Source: JACVRM01 sp963755085
Lineage (GTDB): Bacteria; Actinomycetota; Thermoleophilia; Gaiellales; Gaiellaceae
Direction of reading: 5' to 3'
Assembly (NCBI GenBank): GCA_963755085.1
Contig: CAVWIN010000007.1
Location: 1 to 64,000 of the forward strand
Length of the DNA stretch: 64,000 nucleotides
The notes beneath the pieces were generated by a model. That model searched no databases. It was not told the DNA's origin and saw only the letters and a program-made list of their open reading frames with translations. A program made the position numbers and the translations under genes. Shown piece by piece: positions 16,676 to 25,151 of this stretch. Numbering within the stretch: the first letter of the stretch is position 1; each line of letters starts with the position of its first letter.

Positions 16676-17545
16676 ATGAAGAGGATCATCACGCTGCTGG
16701 CCACGCTGGGCGCGCTTCTGGCCACGTCGGCGGCGATTGCCGAGACGGCTGGCATCGACATCAGCAAGACCGGCTTCAACCCCAAGGACGTCACCGTCGA
16801 GGCGGGCAGCGCCGTTAGCTGGAAGAACTCCGACACGGTGGAGCACTCCGTCGTCGTCGACAAGACGGCCTGCAACCTCGCGCTGAAGCCGCAGCAGACG
16901 TCGTCGTGCCCGTTCCCGACGACTGGCACGTTCGCGTACAGCGACCCGACCACGAAGGACAAGGCGTTCGCCGGCACGATCACCGTCGCGCCGGCCGTGC
17001 AGCGCTCCGTCACGATTTCCGCGAGCCGCAACATCGCCATCTTCGGCGACTCGGTGACGCTGTCTGGCACAACCTCCGCCAAGAAGGCGGGCGAGACCGT
17101 CACCGTCTACACACGCCCAGCCGGGGAGCCGCTGTCTCGCATCGACGTCACGACCACGACGAACGGAGCCTGGTCGCTGCGCGTGCAGCCGCGCATCCAG
17201 ACCCGGTACCAGGTCCAGTACGGCGCCGTCCAGAGCGGGCAGGTCGTCGTCGCCGTCCGCCCACGGATCACCTTCCAGAAGGTCGGCGCGGACAAGTTCC
17301 TGATCGTCGTCCTCTCTGACAAGTCGCTCGCGGGCAGCACCGTCCAGCTGACCAGCTTCGTGCCGGGCAGCGGCTGGCAGCCGCTCGACGTGGCCACGCT
17401 CGCCGGCATCGGCCGGACCGACTCGATCGCCGTCAAGACCGTCACCGCCCCCGTCCCGTCCGGAACGAAGCTGCGGGCCGTGATGTCGGACGACCAGACC
17501 GGGCCGAACTACATCGACGCGCACAGCAACTTCATCGTCAAGTAG
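16676..17545 (+). CDS. Secreted cupredoxin-domain protein
   Basis: 289 residues from ATG 16,676, 4 nt after a GAGGAGGTCGCG-type ribosome site. The signal peptide is MKRIITLLATLGALLATSAA. Residues 21-105 resemble a plastocyanin-like domain (ISKTGFNPKDVTVEAGSAVS, TVEHSVVVD with a His, then a Cys-containing CPFPTTGTFAYSD). The usual C-terminal Cys-x-x-x-His copper loop is altered, so copper binding is uncertain. Residues 110-289 are two beta-rich Ig-like parts. A second, frameshifted cupredoxin gene follows after 20 bp. Confidence 0.75.
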   Translation: MKRIITLLATLGALLATSAAIAETAGIDISKTGFNPKDVTVEAGSAVSWKNSDTVEHSVVVDKTACNLALKPQQTSSCPFPTTGTFAYSDPTTKDKAFAGTITVAPAVQRSVTISASRNIAIFGDSVTLSGTTSAKKAGETVTVYTRPAGEPLSRIDVTTTTNGAWSLRVQPRIQTRYQVQYGAVQSGQVVVAVRPRITFQKVGADKFLIVVLSDKSLAGSTVQLTSFVPGSGWQPLDVATLAGIGRTDSIAVKTVTAPVPSGTKLRAVMSDDQTGPNYIDAHSNFIVK

Positions 17546-17565
17546 GGGCGTGAGGAGGTAGAGGA

Positions 17566-17939
17566 GTGAAAAGCCGGGCCACCAAACCCCTGCTCGCTGC
17601 CGCGGGCGTCGTCGTCTTCGCATTGCTCGTGACGGCGTCCATTGCCGCGAGCCCGCGACGGCCACGAAGAAGCGGACGACGGTCACCGTCGTCGCAAAGG
17701 AGTTCAGCTTCAAGCTCTCCAGGAAGTCGGCGCCCGCCGGCGTCGTCGTCTTCAAGGTCGCCAACAAGGGGGCGGTGATGCATGACTTCAAGATCGCCGG
17801 CAAGAAGACTCCGCTGATCAAGCCGGGCAAGTCGGCAACGCTCAAGGTGACCCTCAAGAAGCACAAGAAGTACGCCTATCTCTGCACCGTCCCCGGCCAT
17901 GCCGCTGCGGGCATGAAGGGCACCTTCACCGTCAAGTGA
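17566..17939 (+). pseudogene. Cupredoxin (plastocyanin-like) gene with a frameshift
   Basis: A GTG start at 17,566 with a GAGGAGG site leads into a signal peptide (KPLLAAAGVVVFALLVTASI). At about 17,653-17,655 the frame must shift by one base. The rest then reads TVTVVAKEFSFKLSRKSAP and VMHDFKIAGK and ends in YLCTVPGHAAAGMKGTF, a perfect type-1 copper site (His, Cys, His, Met). TGA lies at 17,937. One missing base in the CCCGCG run explains it. It may be a real inactivation or a sequencing error. It was an exported copper electron carrier of about 120 residues. Confidence 0.75.
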
Positions 17940-18196
17940 GCCAACTGGTGTTCCTCCTCCGACGGCGTAGATCGGGCAGCACGGGTGGGCCTTTCGGACG
18001 CGTGGCGCGGGGCCCGTACTACTTCATCGGCCCGCGGCCGTTCCGGGAGGCCCGCCTGGGCTCGTACATCATCGAGGAGCATCGGCGCGGGCCCCTGGAC
18101 GAGATCCTTGCCGACCCCTACCTCACCCGCCGCCAGTGCGCCGTGTATGCGCCGACCCCGTCCCCCCGTTGGGGGAGTACGTGTGCGTACTTGTGA
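17936..18196 (+). CDS. Small conserved-looking basic protein
   Basis: 86 residues. The GTG start overlaps the stop of the cupredoxin gene by four bases. The central part (GPYYFIGPRPFREARLGSYI then IEEHRRGPLDEILADPY) looks like a genuine folded segment, whereas the last 20 residues look random, so the 3' end may be degraded. No function can be given. Confidence 0.4.
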   Translation: MSQLVFLLRRRRSGSTGGPFGRVARGPYYFIGPRPFREARLGSYIIEEHRRGPLDEILADPYLTRRQCAVYAPTPSPRWGSTCAYL

Positions 18197-18266
18197 GCGA
18201 GTAAGCGTCGGCGTCTAGGGGGCGCGGAGAGGCGAACACCGACGGAATTGATTACTGTTCTGGACG

Positions 18267-18578
18267 GTGCAGGCACGCGTCGCACGCTACGAGATCCCTC
18301 CCGACCGGACTCATGATGCCGCTGAGGCCTTCGGGGAGGCGGCAAGCGAGATTGAGCACCTCGACGGTTTTGTCGGCGGCTACGTCCTCGTCGACCACCA
18401 AGACGCCAGGACGATGACCGTCACCCTGTGGGACAACCTCGCGACGGTCGAGAACAGCGCGCACGAGGCCGGAAGGCTCCGTCGCGCGGCGGCGGGCTCG
18501 GTCGGTGGGTCGGTCATCTCGGTCGAGACGTACGACGTCGCGCACGAGTTGCGACCCGCGGGCGGCGCGGGCACCTAA
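18267..18578 (+). CDS. Small dimeric alpha-beta barrel protein (ABM-like)
   Basis: 103 residues from a GTG. The pattern ARYEIPPDRTHDAAEAFGEA, then LDGFVGGYVLVDHQDARTM and TVTLWDNLATVENSAHEAG is that of the antibiotic-biosynthesis-monooxygenase/ferredoxin-like dimeric barrel fold. Such proteins can be small oxygenases, haem enzymes or ligand-binding scaffolds; no cofactor residue is diagnostic here. No strong ribosome site is visible. A similar fold, not similar in sequence, is encoded at 19,705-19,968. Confidence 0.6.
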   Translation: MQARVARYEIPPDRTHDAAEAFGEAASEIEHLDGFVGGYVLVDHQDARTMTVTLWDNLATVENSAHEAGRLRRAAAGSVGGSVISVETYDVAHELRPAGGAGT

Positions 18579-18902
18579 CCGCACCGCGCGCTCCCCCTAC
18601 CACCACACCGCCTACTTCGAGAAGAGCGCGCTGTCGCGAGCGGACAAGTTCCCGTTCAGCGATCGCAGCTGGCGGCGACCGCCAGCAAGGGATCGCGCGT
18701 AGCTGAGCCGTTTTCGCGCCGTGGCAAGCGCTCGCCGGTGCCGTCAGCCCGCGGATCGACGTGCTCGTGCTCGTCTCGCTTCGCCTACGTCGCCCTCTGC
18801 GCGCCGAGGTTCCGGCCCGGCAACGCCATTCTTTCCGCCGGCCGTGTGGGCGATGAGGAGCGAGAATGGGAACATGCTTGCCGTCGCTCGCAGTCGAAGG
18901 CG
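18579..18902 (+). other. Intergenic with a possible gene remnant
   Basis: About 320 nt. One stretch near 18,595-18,700 reads YHHTAYFEKSALSRADKFPF before a TAG; it looks protein-like but has no start or context. Otherwise nothing is recognised. The right end precedes the methyltransferase start. Confidence 0.3.
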
Positions 18903-19601
18903 ATGCGCAGGTCGTCCGTAGGCGGCGGGGATACTCGCGGCCGCTACCTGACCGCGGCCCAGGCGCAGCGCGTCTACGACCGCATCGGTCGCTTCCAGGA
19001 CGCGCAGGCGATCTACGAACACGGGGCAGTGGCCGACCTCCTGGCGCGCGCCGACTTCGAGCACGCGCACACGGTCTTCGAGCTCGGTCACGGCACCGGC
19101 GCACTCGCGGCGCGTCTCCTCGGTCGCGATCTCTCCGGCGGCGGCCGCTACGTCGGGATCGATGTCAGCCCGCGCATGCACCAGCTCGCGCTCGCCCGGC
19201 TGCGCGGATACGCGGAGCGGGTCGAGCTTCGACTCAGCGACGGCTCCCTCCAGCTGCCGTTCCCGGCCGGCGCATTCGACCGCTTCCTCTCCACCTACGT
19301 TCTCGACCTCCTACCCAACCAGGACATCGACCTCGTCCTCCGCGAGGCCGCCCGCCTCCTCACACCGGACGGACTGCTCTGCCTCGTCAGCCTCACCCAC
19401 GGCGCCACCATGCCCGCCCTGATCGTCACCCACCTCTGGCAACGCGTCTGGTCTCGCTGTCCGGAACTGGTCGGAGGCTGCCGGCCGCTCCGGCTCACCG
19501 ACCGCCTCGACCCCAGCCGGTGGACGATCCGCCACCACACGGTCGTCACGACCTTCGCCATCAGCTCCGAAGTCGTGATCGCAGCGGCAGCACGCCCGTA
19601 G
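18903..19601 (+). CDS. Class I SAM-dependent methyltransferase
   Basis: 232 residues if started at ATG 18,903; the frame is open 55 codons upstream but that part lacks family features. Residues 10-40 (YDRIGRFQDAQAIYEHGAVA) lead to the SAM motif TVFELGHGTGALAARLLG near residue 57, the acidic GIDVSPRMHQLALAR near 83, and the post-motif FDRFLSTYVLDLLP. This fits UbiE/COQ5-like small-molecule methyltransferases. The substrate is unknown. It stands alone between small genes. Confidence 0.75.
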   Translation: MRRSSVGGGDTRGRYLTAAQAQRVYDRIGRFQDAQAIYEHGAVADLLARADFEHAHTVFELGHGTGALAARLLGRDLSGGGRYVGIDVSPRMHQLALARLRGYAERVELRLSDGSLQLPFPAGAFDRFLSTYVLDLLPNQDIDLVLREAARLLTPDGLLCLVSLTHGATMPALIVTHLWQRVWSRCPELVGGCRPLRLTDRLDPSRWTIRHHTVVTTFAISSEVVIAAAARP

Positions 19602-19704
19602 GCACCCCCGCGCCCGACATCTGCCGCCGAGCGCGACCAGCACGAGGAGTAGCCGGTGCGGAGCGCGTCGAGAGCCAACCTCTCGCTCGCGGCCTTGCCC
19701 AGCC

Positions 19705-19968
19705 TTAGGGCGTGACGACGGCGTGAACCGTGATGACTTGCTGCTCGATGCCGGGGATGACTCCCTCGACGTTCTCGCTGAACCAGCGGTCGTGTTGCTC
19801 CTTGCTCTCCCAAATCTCGGAGACCGTGAAGCGGCCGCCCTCGTCCACGAAAGCGACGTGGTAGAGGAAACCCGGCTGCGTCTTCAACTTCTCGATCAGC
19901 GGAGGCGCGGACTGGTCGTACTGCTCAGGGGTCATACCGGAAACCCTGTGCCGGACAAGAACTGCCAT
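19705..19968 (-). CDS. Small ABM/dimeric-barrel protein
   Basis: 87 residues from the ATG at 19,968, preceded by a GGGAGAGAG ribosome site; longer upstream frames lack similarity. The sequence MAVLVRHRVSGMTPEQYDQ, then PGFLYHVAFVDEGGRFTVSE and IWESKEQHDRWF is a typical 90-residue dimeric alpha-beta barrel. These are often stress- or catabolism-associated proteins of unknown reaction. Confidence 0.7.
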   Translation of the reverse strand: MAVLVRHRVSGMTPEQYDQSAPPLIEKLKTQPGFLYHVAFVDEGGRFTVSEIWESKEQHDRWFSENVEGVIPGIEQQVITVHAVVTP

Positions 19969-20235
19969 CACTCTCTCCCTTGTTGGTTGGGCACCGACAC
20001 CACTCTGCCAGGGAAAAGCCTGGAGGTGTGTCGGGAGGGCACGGCGCGTCGTACTCACCGGCTGGGACCCGGAACCCCCCGTGGGCGCCGAGCGGCTCGC
20101 CGTTCTCGTCGGCGCCACCTAACGGACGTCCGCAGGCTTCGCTGCGTAGCACCGCTCGGACTCGTCAACCGGCGAGCGCGTAACGGTTCTCGCCGCGGAG
20201 GCAGTCGCGAGCTCGACGCTCGGCGAGCGTCTGCA

Positions 20236-20261
20236 CTCGGTTCGACTCCGGGGCCGCTCCG
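20236..20261 (+). repeat. 26-nt copy of the tRNA-Sec 3' end
   Basis: CTCGGTTCGACTCCGGGGCC plus GCTCCG is identical to the T arm and 3' acceptor strand of tRNA-Sec (12,888-12,913). The preceding anticodon and variable arms are absent, and the paired 10-mers found before the longer copies are absent too. It is probably an older, eroded displaced end. Confidence 0.6.
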
Positions 20262-20316
20262 CTCATCTGCCCGCATTCAGGGGCGGGAGTGGCCGCCGGT
20301 AGCCAGCGTCGGGGCG

Positions 20317-21654
20317 CTAGCCGCTGAGTGGAACGCCGAACGCTGCGTACATGGCGCGGAATGCCCATACGCCCAGGACGAACAGCACGGTGATAACAGC
20401 GGTTGAGGTCAGGCCGACGAGCCAGCTGCGGCCCGGAATTCTGGTCACCAGCCAGGCACCGAGCAGGGAGATCGCGCCCATCGCCGGGAGGTAGAACCGG
20501 ACGACCTGCACGGTGACGGAGGTCGGGTCGTTCGTCCAGGTGTACGCGGAGTACAGGCCCCAGATCGCGAACCACGACGCGGCGAGGGCGAGGCCCACCC
20601 AGAGATCGCGACGAGCCACTGCCCCGTCCTGGCCGCCGCCCCGGCGCAGCACCAGCCACCGCACGATGATCCACACGAGCGCCACCAGGCCGAGCACCAG
20701 CACCGGCATCGCCTGCATTAGGTGCGCGGGCATGAGCCGCAGATTCGGCCCGATCGCGCCGACGGCGAACGTGACCTCGCCGGGCTGGTACCCGCTTGTC
20801 AGCGGGCCACCGTAGACGAGGTCATCGAATATGGCGACGCCGGCGGCAAAGACGGCCACCGAGGCAAGCCACCAGCACAACGTGCGGAAGGGCAGCCTCG
20901 CGGCCCGCAGCCGCCACGCGACGAGCACGGCTACGACGGCGCAGCCGAGGATCACGATGTCGGTGTAGCGGACGAAGGCCGCGATCTCGAGCGCCGCGAA
21001 GCCCGCGAGACCGGCCCAGGTGCGTCGCCGCAAACTGGCCTCGGTTGCCAGCATCGCCCACAGCAGCGCGCCGGAGCCGGCCGCGATCAGCGAGGCATCG
21101 GTGAACGTGGGCATGTAATCGCGCCAAGCGAACGCCAGCGCCGCTCCGGAGGAGCAGTACAGGCCCACCGCGGCGAGGCCGCCGAAGCGCCCGAGCCAGC
21201 GTCGGGCGCCGATAAACAGCCCAATGCAGGCGAGTGCCCCGTAGAACAGCTGCGCCGCCCGGATGATGCCGAGCGCCTCGAACGGCGCGGCGAGGAACGG
21301 ATAGCCGGGGTTCTTCTCGCTGATGTACCGGCCGTCGGGCAGCTCGACCCATTGGTTCGGGACCTGACCGACCGCGTGGTCGCCCATCTTTGCCCCCAGC
21401 GCATTCAACTGCGCGCTCGACAACGTCAGGAAATCTCCCATCGTGATCGCCACGATCGAATGGTGGTAGGCGCCGTCATCGGGCTCTGCGATCTGCGGCG
21501 CGACGGACAGAACAACGACGCACAGGGTCGCGAACGCGGCGACGGCGAGGGCCGCCTCGACCCACATGAGGCGGATGCCGCGTCGCGGACACGGCATCGC
21601 CCGAACGGCGCGGCTCGGGCGCACGACCTCGTCGTGGCTAGCGCTGGCAGCCAT
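20317..21654 (-). CDS. GT-C-type polytopic membrane protein
   Basis: 445 residues with about 10-11 membrane helices. After the first helix the external loop has an acidic pair (IAEPDDGAYHHS), the usual place of the catalytic Asp in GT-C glycosyltransferases that use lipid-linked sugars. A long loop (LPDGRYISEKNPGYPFLAAP) precedes helix 2. The family match is by topology, not by a strict motif. It is divergent from the two-component genes, whose start lies 90 bp away, and may share a regulatory region with them. Confidence 0.6.
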   Translation of the reverse strand: MAASASHDEVVRPSRAVRAMPCPRRGIRLMWVEAALAVAAFATLCVVVLSVAPQIAEPDDGAYHHSIVAITMGDFLTLSSAQLNALGAKMGDHAVGQVPNQWVELPDGRYISEKNPGYPFLAAPFEALGIIRAAQLFYGALACIGLFIGARRWLGRFGGLAAVGLYCSSGAALAFAWRDYMPTFTDASLIAAGSGALLWAMLATEASLRRRTWAGLAGFAALEIAAFVRYTDIVILGCAVVAVLVAWRLRAARLPFRTLCWWLASVAVFAAGVAIFDDLVYGGPLTSGYQPGEVTFAVGAIGPNLRLMPAHLMQAMPVLVLGLVALVWIIVRWLVLRRGGGQDGAVARRDLWVGLALAASWFAIWGLYSAYTWTNDPTSVTVQVVRFYLPAMGAISLLGAWLVTRIPGRSWLVGLTSTAVITVLFVLGVWAFRAMYAAFGVPLSG

Positions 21655-21744
21655 CGGTGCTTGTTGTTCTACGCCTGGGCCGGTGACATCAGCGCTACGC
21701 GCGCTGTCGGGCGGATGTCATCTCGACCCGCGCATACTGGTGGC

Positions 21745-22389
21745 GTGCGCGTGTTGGTTGTAGAGGACCATGCGACGCTTGCCGGCCGCATCGCTCAGGG
21801 GCTGCGTCAGGCCGGGATGGCAGTGGACGTCGTGCACGATGGCGCGGCGGCATTGGAGGCCGGCGCGAAGACGGCCTTTGACGTGATCGTGCTCGACCGC
21901 GACCTCCCCGTCGTGCACGGCGACCGGGTGTGCCGGGAGGTGGCCGGTTCTGGGCCGCGGATCCTCATGCTCACCGCCGCCGGGGAGGTCCAGGACCGGG
22001 TCGACGGGCTGGAGCTTGGCGCGGACGACTACCTGGGCAAGCCGTTCGTGTTCGCCGAGCTCGTCGCCCGCGTGCGCGCACTGGCACGCCGCGTGTCTTC
22101 CGCTCCGCCGGTCCTGCGCCGGGGCGACCTCACGGTCGACCGCGCGCGGCACCGCGCCGGTCGCGGGTTCCGCGCGCTGTCGCTGACCCGCAAGGAGTTC
22201 GGGATCCTGGAGACGCTGCTGGCCGCCGACGGCGCCCTCGTCAGCGCGGAAGAGCTGCTCGAGCAGGTGTGGGACGCGGACGTCGACCCGTTCAGCAACA
22301 TCGTCTCGGTGACGATGACCCGGCTGCGGCGCAAGCTCGGCGACCCGCCGCTGATCGAAACCGTGGTCGGCAAGGGCTACCGGATGTGA
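21745..22389 (+). CDS. OmpR/PhoB-type response regulator
   Basis: 214 residues from GTG at 21,745; no start closer to the RVLVVEDH motif is possible. The receiver domain occupies residues 1-115 (VEDH acidic pocket, phospho-acceptor Asp in VIVLDRDLPVV near residue 50, Lys in GKPF near 98). A winged-helix DNA-binding domain is at 125-214 (LTRKEFGILETLL, VTMTRLRRKLGDPPLIETV, GKGYRM). It overlaps the kinase gene by 4 bp (ATGTGA context). It likely controls its own operon and perhaps the divergent membrane gene. Confidence 0.9.
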   Translation: MRVLVVEDHATLAGRIAQGLRQAGMAVDVVHDGAAALEAGAKTAFDVIVLDRDLPVVHGDRVCREVAGSGPRILMLTAAGEVQDRVDGLELGADDYLGKPFVFAELVARVRALARRVSSAPPVLRRGDLTVDRARHRAGRGFRALSLTRKEFGILETLLAADGALVSAEELLEQVWDADVDPFSNIVSVTMTRLRRKLGDPPLIETVVGKGYRM

Positions 22390-23603
22390 AACGCCGCCCG
22401 CGGCTGAGCGTCCGGGCCCGGCTGACCCTGCTCTATACCGGCCTGTTCGCCGTGTGCGGAGCGATCGTCGTCGCGGTCAGCTACTTCCTCGTGGCGCGGC
22501 TGGAACCGCAGGGGCAGAGCCAGCACGCTCCCGCCAGCTTCTTGGCGCGGTGCCGCTCCGAGCAACTGAGCGCCCATCCCCACGAACGCATCCTTGCGAA
22601 GTGCACCGCGTACTTCCTGCTTCAGGGTGCGCAACACCAACGTGACGTCACCCTGTCGCACCTGCTGCGCTACTCGCTGATCACGCTCGTGGTGGTCGTT
22701 GCCCTCGCTGCGATCCTCGGCTGGGTTGCCGCCGGGCGAGCGCTACGGCCGGTGCACCGGATCACCGCGGCTGCCCGCGCCGCATCGCAACACGACCTGT
22801 CGGCGCGGGTCGCGCTGCGCGGTCCTAACGACGAGCTCCACCAGCTGGCCGACACCTTCGACGAGATGCTCGATCAGCTCCAGGCCGCCTTCGAAGGCCA
22901 GCAGCGGTTCATCGCCAACGCGTCACACGAACTGCGCACCCCGCTCGCCGTTATGCGCGCCACGGTCGATGTCGTGCTCGACAACCCCGATAGCACGGCC
23001 GACGACCTGCGCGGGATGGCAGCCGATATCCGTGCCGCGGTCGATCACGCCGAGCACCTCATCGGCGCCCTGCTCATCCTCGCGCGCAACGAGCGCGGGC
23101 TCACCATACGCGAGCAGGTCGACCTGGCCACGGTCGCCGAAGACGTCCTCGACACCGCCGACCTGCGCGACCGGCACGTGCACGCCACGGTTGAGCCTGC
23201 CGTCATCTCGGGCGATCCGGTGCTGGCCCAGCATCTCGTCGCGAACCTGATCGACAACGCTGTCCGCTACAACGCCCGCGGCGGCGAGATCTGGATCAGT
23301 ACCCACACGATCGCGGGCAGCAGCGAGCTGACGGTCGCGAATACCGGCCCGCTCATGAGCCCGGCCGACGCCGACCGCATCTTCCAGCCATTTCAGCGGC
23401 TCAACGACCGCGCCTCCCACGACGGCTTCGGACTCGGCTTGACCATCGTCGCCTCCATCGCCGCGATCCACGGCGGCACCGCCACCGCCCGCCCCCGCGA
23501 CGAGGGCGGCCTGTCCGTCACGATCACCATCCCCGCGGCTGGCAGTCCCGACACGGACGCCCGCAGCCCGGCAGGAGAACGGCCAGCCTTTCAACAAGGC
23601 TGA
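22386..23603 (+). CDS. Membrane sensor histidine kinase
   Basis: 405 residues. Two membrane helices (about 15-37 and 97-119) flank a short external loop with two Cys. HAMP follows (GRALRPVHRITAAARAASQH), then the H box FIANASHELRTPLAVMRATV near residue 176, the N box (LIDNAVRYN) and the G box (DGFGLGLTIVASIAAIHGG). It phosphorylates the regulator encoded just upstream; the start overlaps that gene's stop. It ends 43 bp before the repeat unit at 23,646. Confidence 0.9.
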   Translation: MKRRPRLSVRARLTLLYTGLFAVCGAIVVAVSYFLVARLEPQGQSQHAPASFLARCRSEQLSAHPHERILAKCTAYFLLQGAQHQRDVTLSHLLRYSLITLVVVVALAAILGWVAAGRALRPVHRITAAARAASQHDLSARVALRGPNDELHQLADTFDEMLDQLQAAFEGQQRFIANASHELRTPLAVMRATVDVVLDNPDSTADDLRGMAADIRAAVDHAEHLIGALLILARNERGLTIREQVDLATVAEDVLDTADLRDRHVHATVEPAVISGDPVLAQHLVANLIDNAVRYNARGGEIWISTHTIAGSSELTVANTGPLMSPADADRIFQPFQRLNDRASHDGFGLGLTIVASIAAIHGGTATARPRDEGGLSVTITIPAAGSPDTDARSPAGERPAFQQG

Positions 23604-23645
23604 GTTACGCGGTCTTCGCCGCGCCGGCTCTGGACTGGCTCCTCT

Positions 23646-23785
23646 TCGGACCGGCGCACGCACCGGCGCGCACCGGCCGACCAGCAGGTAAAAGCCCTGC
23701 AAATCGGTAAGTCGGGCAGAAGTCTTCAAAACCGGTGAGGTCTGGCAGCCCCAGGCTGGCTCGGTTCGACTCCGGGGCCGCTCCG
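23646..23785 (+). repeat. Displaced tRNA-Sec 3' half with attachment-type flank (copy 1)
   Basis: 23,722-23,785 is identical over all 64 nt to the 3' part of tRNA-Sec (12,850-12,913). Ahead of it stand ACCGGCGCAC at 23,650 and ACCGGCGCGC at 23,662, exactly 72 and 60 nt before the 64-mer, and the block GGTAAAAGCCCTGCAAATCG from 23,687. The same distances hold at 38.9 and 55.6 kb. It is read as the right attachment end of an island integrated in selC. Confidence 0.85.
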
Positions 23786-23922
23786 TTTCCAGTCCAGACC
23801 CACGACTGCAACGACCCGTCGCCACAGAACCCCGCTCGCCGGCGAAGTGCGCGCGCGAACGCCTCTTGAACCACATCGCGAGCCTCGTCGTAACTTCCGA
23901 CGACCGGCGCAAGTTCGATGGG
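23786..23922 (-). pseudogene. ECF sigma factor fragment cut by the repeat
   Basis: On the minus strand the frame reads VGSYDEARDVVQEAFARALR then GFCGDGSLQSWVW, the region 2 signature of an ECF-type sigma-70 factor. It breaks off at the edge of the displaced tRNA-Sec copy at 23,785. Regions 3-4 are missing. The remainder therefore lay where the repeat and the preceding island now are, or was deleted when the island joined. Confidence 0.6.
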
Positions 23923-23973
23923 GCGCCGGAACGACGTCTGATCTCCGTCGGGCAGTCTGTTGTGGTGATAGCC

Positions 23974-24477
23974 GTGCGTCGCGGAGCTCTCGTCCTGCTC
24001 GCAGGTGCGTTCGCACTCACGCCCGCGTCGCCGCTCTCCGCCCACTCACGGCCGGTCAAGAGCTGGCTCTCCTGGAACGCTGCTCGGAAGACGGCGTCTC
24101 TTTTGCTCGTCGCCGGCTACAACGGCGCCAACAACGGCTTCAACTTCGACGGCTACGGCCGGGGACAGCTGCTCGTCCGCATACCGCTCCACTGGCGAGT
24201 CTCCGTCACGTGCCGCAACGCCGCATCCGTGCGCCACTCCTGTGCGATCGTGCGCGGACCGCTCACCACCACTCCCGCCTTCCGCGGCTCTGCGACGCCG
24301 TCACCGACCCTCGGCTTGCGATCCGGCGACACGGCACGTTTCACGTTCGAGGCGTCACGATCCGGAAGCTTCCGGATCGCGTGTCTCGTCGCCGGGCACG
24401 AGCAGGCGCGGATGTGGGACGTGCTCGTGGTCGGAGGCGTCAAGCGTCCGTCCATCTCGACGCGGGTCGGCTTCTAG
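23974..24477 (+). CDS. Sulfocyanin-like blue copper protein
   Basis: About 167 residues from a GTG at 23,974; a GTG at 23,965 is also possible. A signal peptide (GALVLLAGAFALTPASPLSA) leads to the sulfocyanin pattern NNGFNFDGYGRGQLLVRIPL, SVTCRNAASVRHSCAIV with the first copper His, FRIACLVAGHEQARMWDVLV with Cys-x5-His and Met. Sulfocyanins hand electrons to terminal oxidases in archaea and some bacteria. The gene ends 7 bp from the convergent SCO gene of the oxidase cluster, which supports that role. The pairing is inferred. Confidence 0.8.
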   Translation: MRRGALVLLAGAFALTPASPLSAHSRPVKSWLSWNAARKTASLLLVAGYNGANNGFNFDGYGRGQLLVRIPLHWRVSVTCRNAASVRHSCAIVRGPLTTTPAFRGSATPSPTLGLRSGDTARFTFEASRSGSFRIACLVAGHEQARMWDVLVVGGVKRPSISTRVGF

Positions 24478-24484
24478 CTGCCGC

Positions 24485-25147
24485 CTACGAGGTCGCCTCT
24501 GCCTCGACCTTGCGAATGTCGTGGGCGACGAAATTCGGTAGCAAGGGAGGGAGGTAGCCGACGCGCTCGTAGCCGCGCGCGTCGACGACGTAGAGAGCCG
24601 CGCCGTGCATGATGTCGTTCGTCCGCGGCTGGACGTCGATCCCGTAGGAGCGCCAGACGGCCGCGAGCCGGCGGCGCGTTCCCGTCAGCCAGTGCCACCC
24701 CGGCTCCAGATGCCAGCGCTGCGCCGCGTGGCGAACACTTGCGGGCCGGTCGCCGGCGGGGTCGACACTGACGACGAGCACCGTCGGCCGCAGGTCTCCG
24801 GGAAGCTTGCGCTGGATGTCCCCGATCGTCTTTCCAACGATCGGGCACAGCGAGCGGCAGCGGGAGTCGAGGAACGTGATCAGCGTCACCCGTCCTCGTG
24901 TCGACGCGAGCGACCTCGTGCCGCCGAACACGTCGCGCAGCACGAACGGCGGCGCGGGGCGCTTCCCCGTGGCCCAGGTCGCCTGTCCATGGAACTCGGG
25001 CAGGCCGAGCGCCGCCGGCCGGGCGCTATCGGACAGGAGCAGGTGCGCGGCGACGCCGGCCGCGACGCCGACGAGCGCGGCGGCGCCGAGCGAGACGGCA
25101 ACGCGTCGGAGCCTCGCGCCTGTCGAGGGTCGCTCGGCCGCGTCCAT
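24485..25147 (-). CDS. SCO1/SenC-type copper chaperone for cytochrome oxidase
   Basis: 220 residues from ATG 25,147, which lies 5 bp after the stop of the small upstream gene. One N-terminal membrane anchor (VSLGAAALVGVAAGVAAHLL) is followed by a thioredoxin fold with the copper motif FLDSRCRSLCPIVGK (C-x3-C-P) near residue 112 and the distal His in NDIMHGAALYVVD near 187. SCO proteins deliver copper to the CuA site of subunit II. It belongs to the minus-strand oxidase run. Confidence 0.9.
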   Translation of the reverse strand: MDAAERPSTGARLRRVAVSLGAAALVGVAAGVAAHLLLSDSARPAALGLPEFHGQATWATGKRPAPPFVLRDVFGGTRSLASTRGRVTLITFLDSRCRSLCPIVGKTIGDIQRKLPGDLRPTVLVVSVDPAGDRPASVRHAAQRWHLEPGWHWLTGTRRRLAAVWRSYGIDVQPRTNDIMHGAALYVVDARGYERVGYLPPLLPNFVAHDIRKVEAEATS

Positions 25148-25151
25148 ACCG

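Noticed and set aside
17936..18196. Selenocysteine readthrough at the TGA overlapping this small gene
   Set aside because: The upstream cupredoxin ends naturally at its copper-loop C-terminus and no SECIS-like hairpin follows the TGA.
23605..24059. Minus-strand reading frames through the repeats (peptides with ESNRASLGLPDL) as proteins
   Set aside because: The same peptide arises at 38.9 and 55.6 kb purely from translating the tRNA-Sec 3' part; it is an artefact of the repeat.
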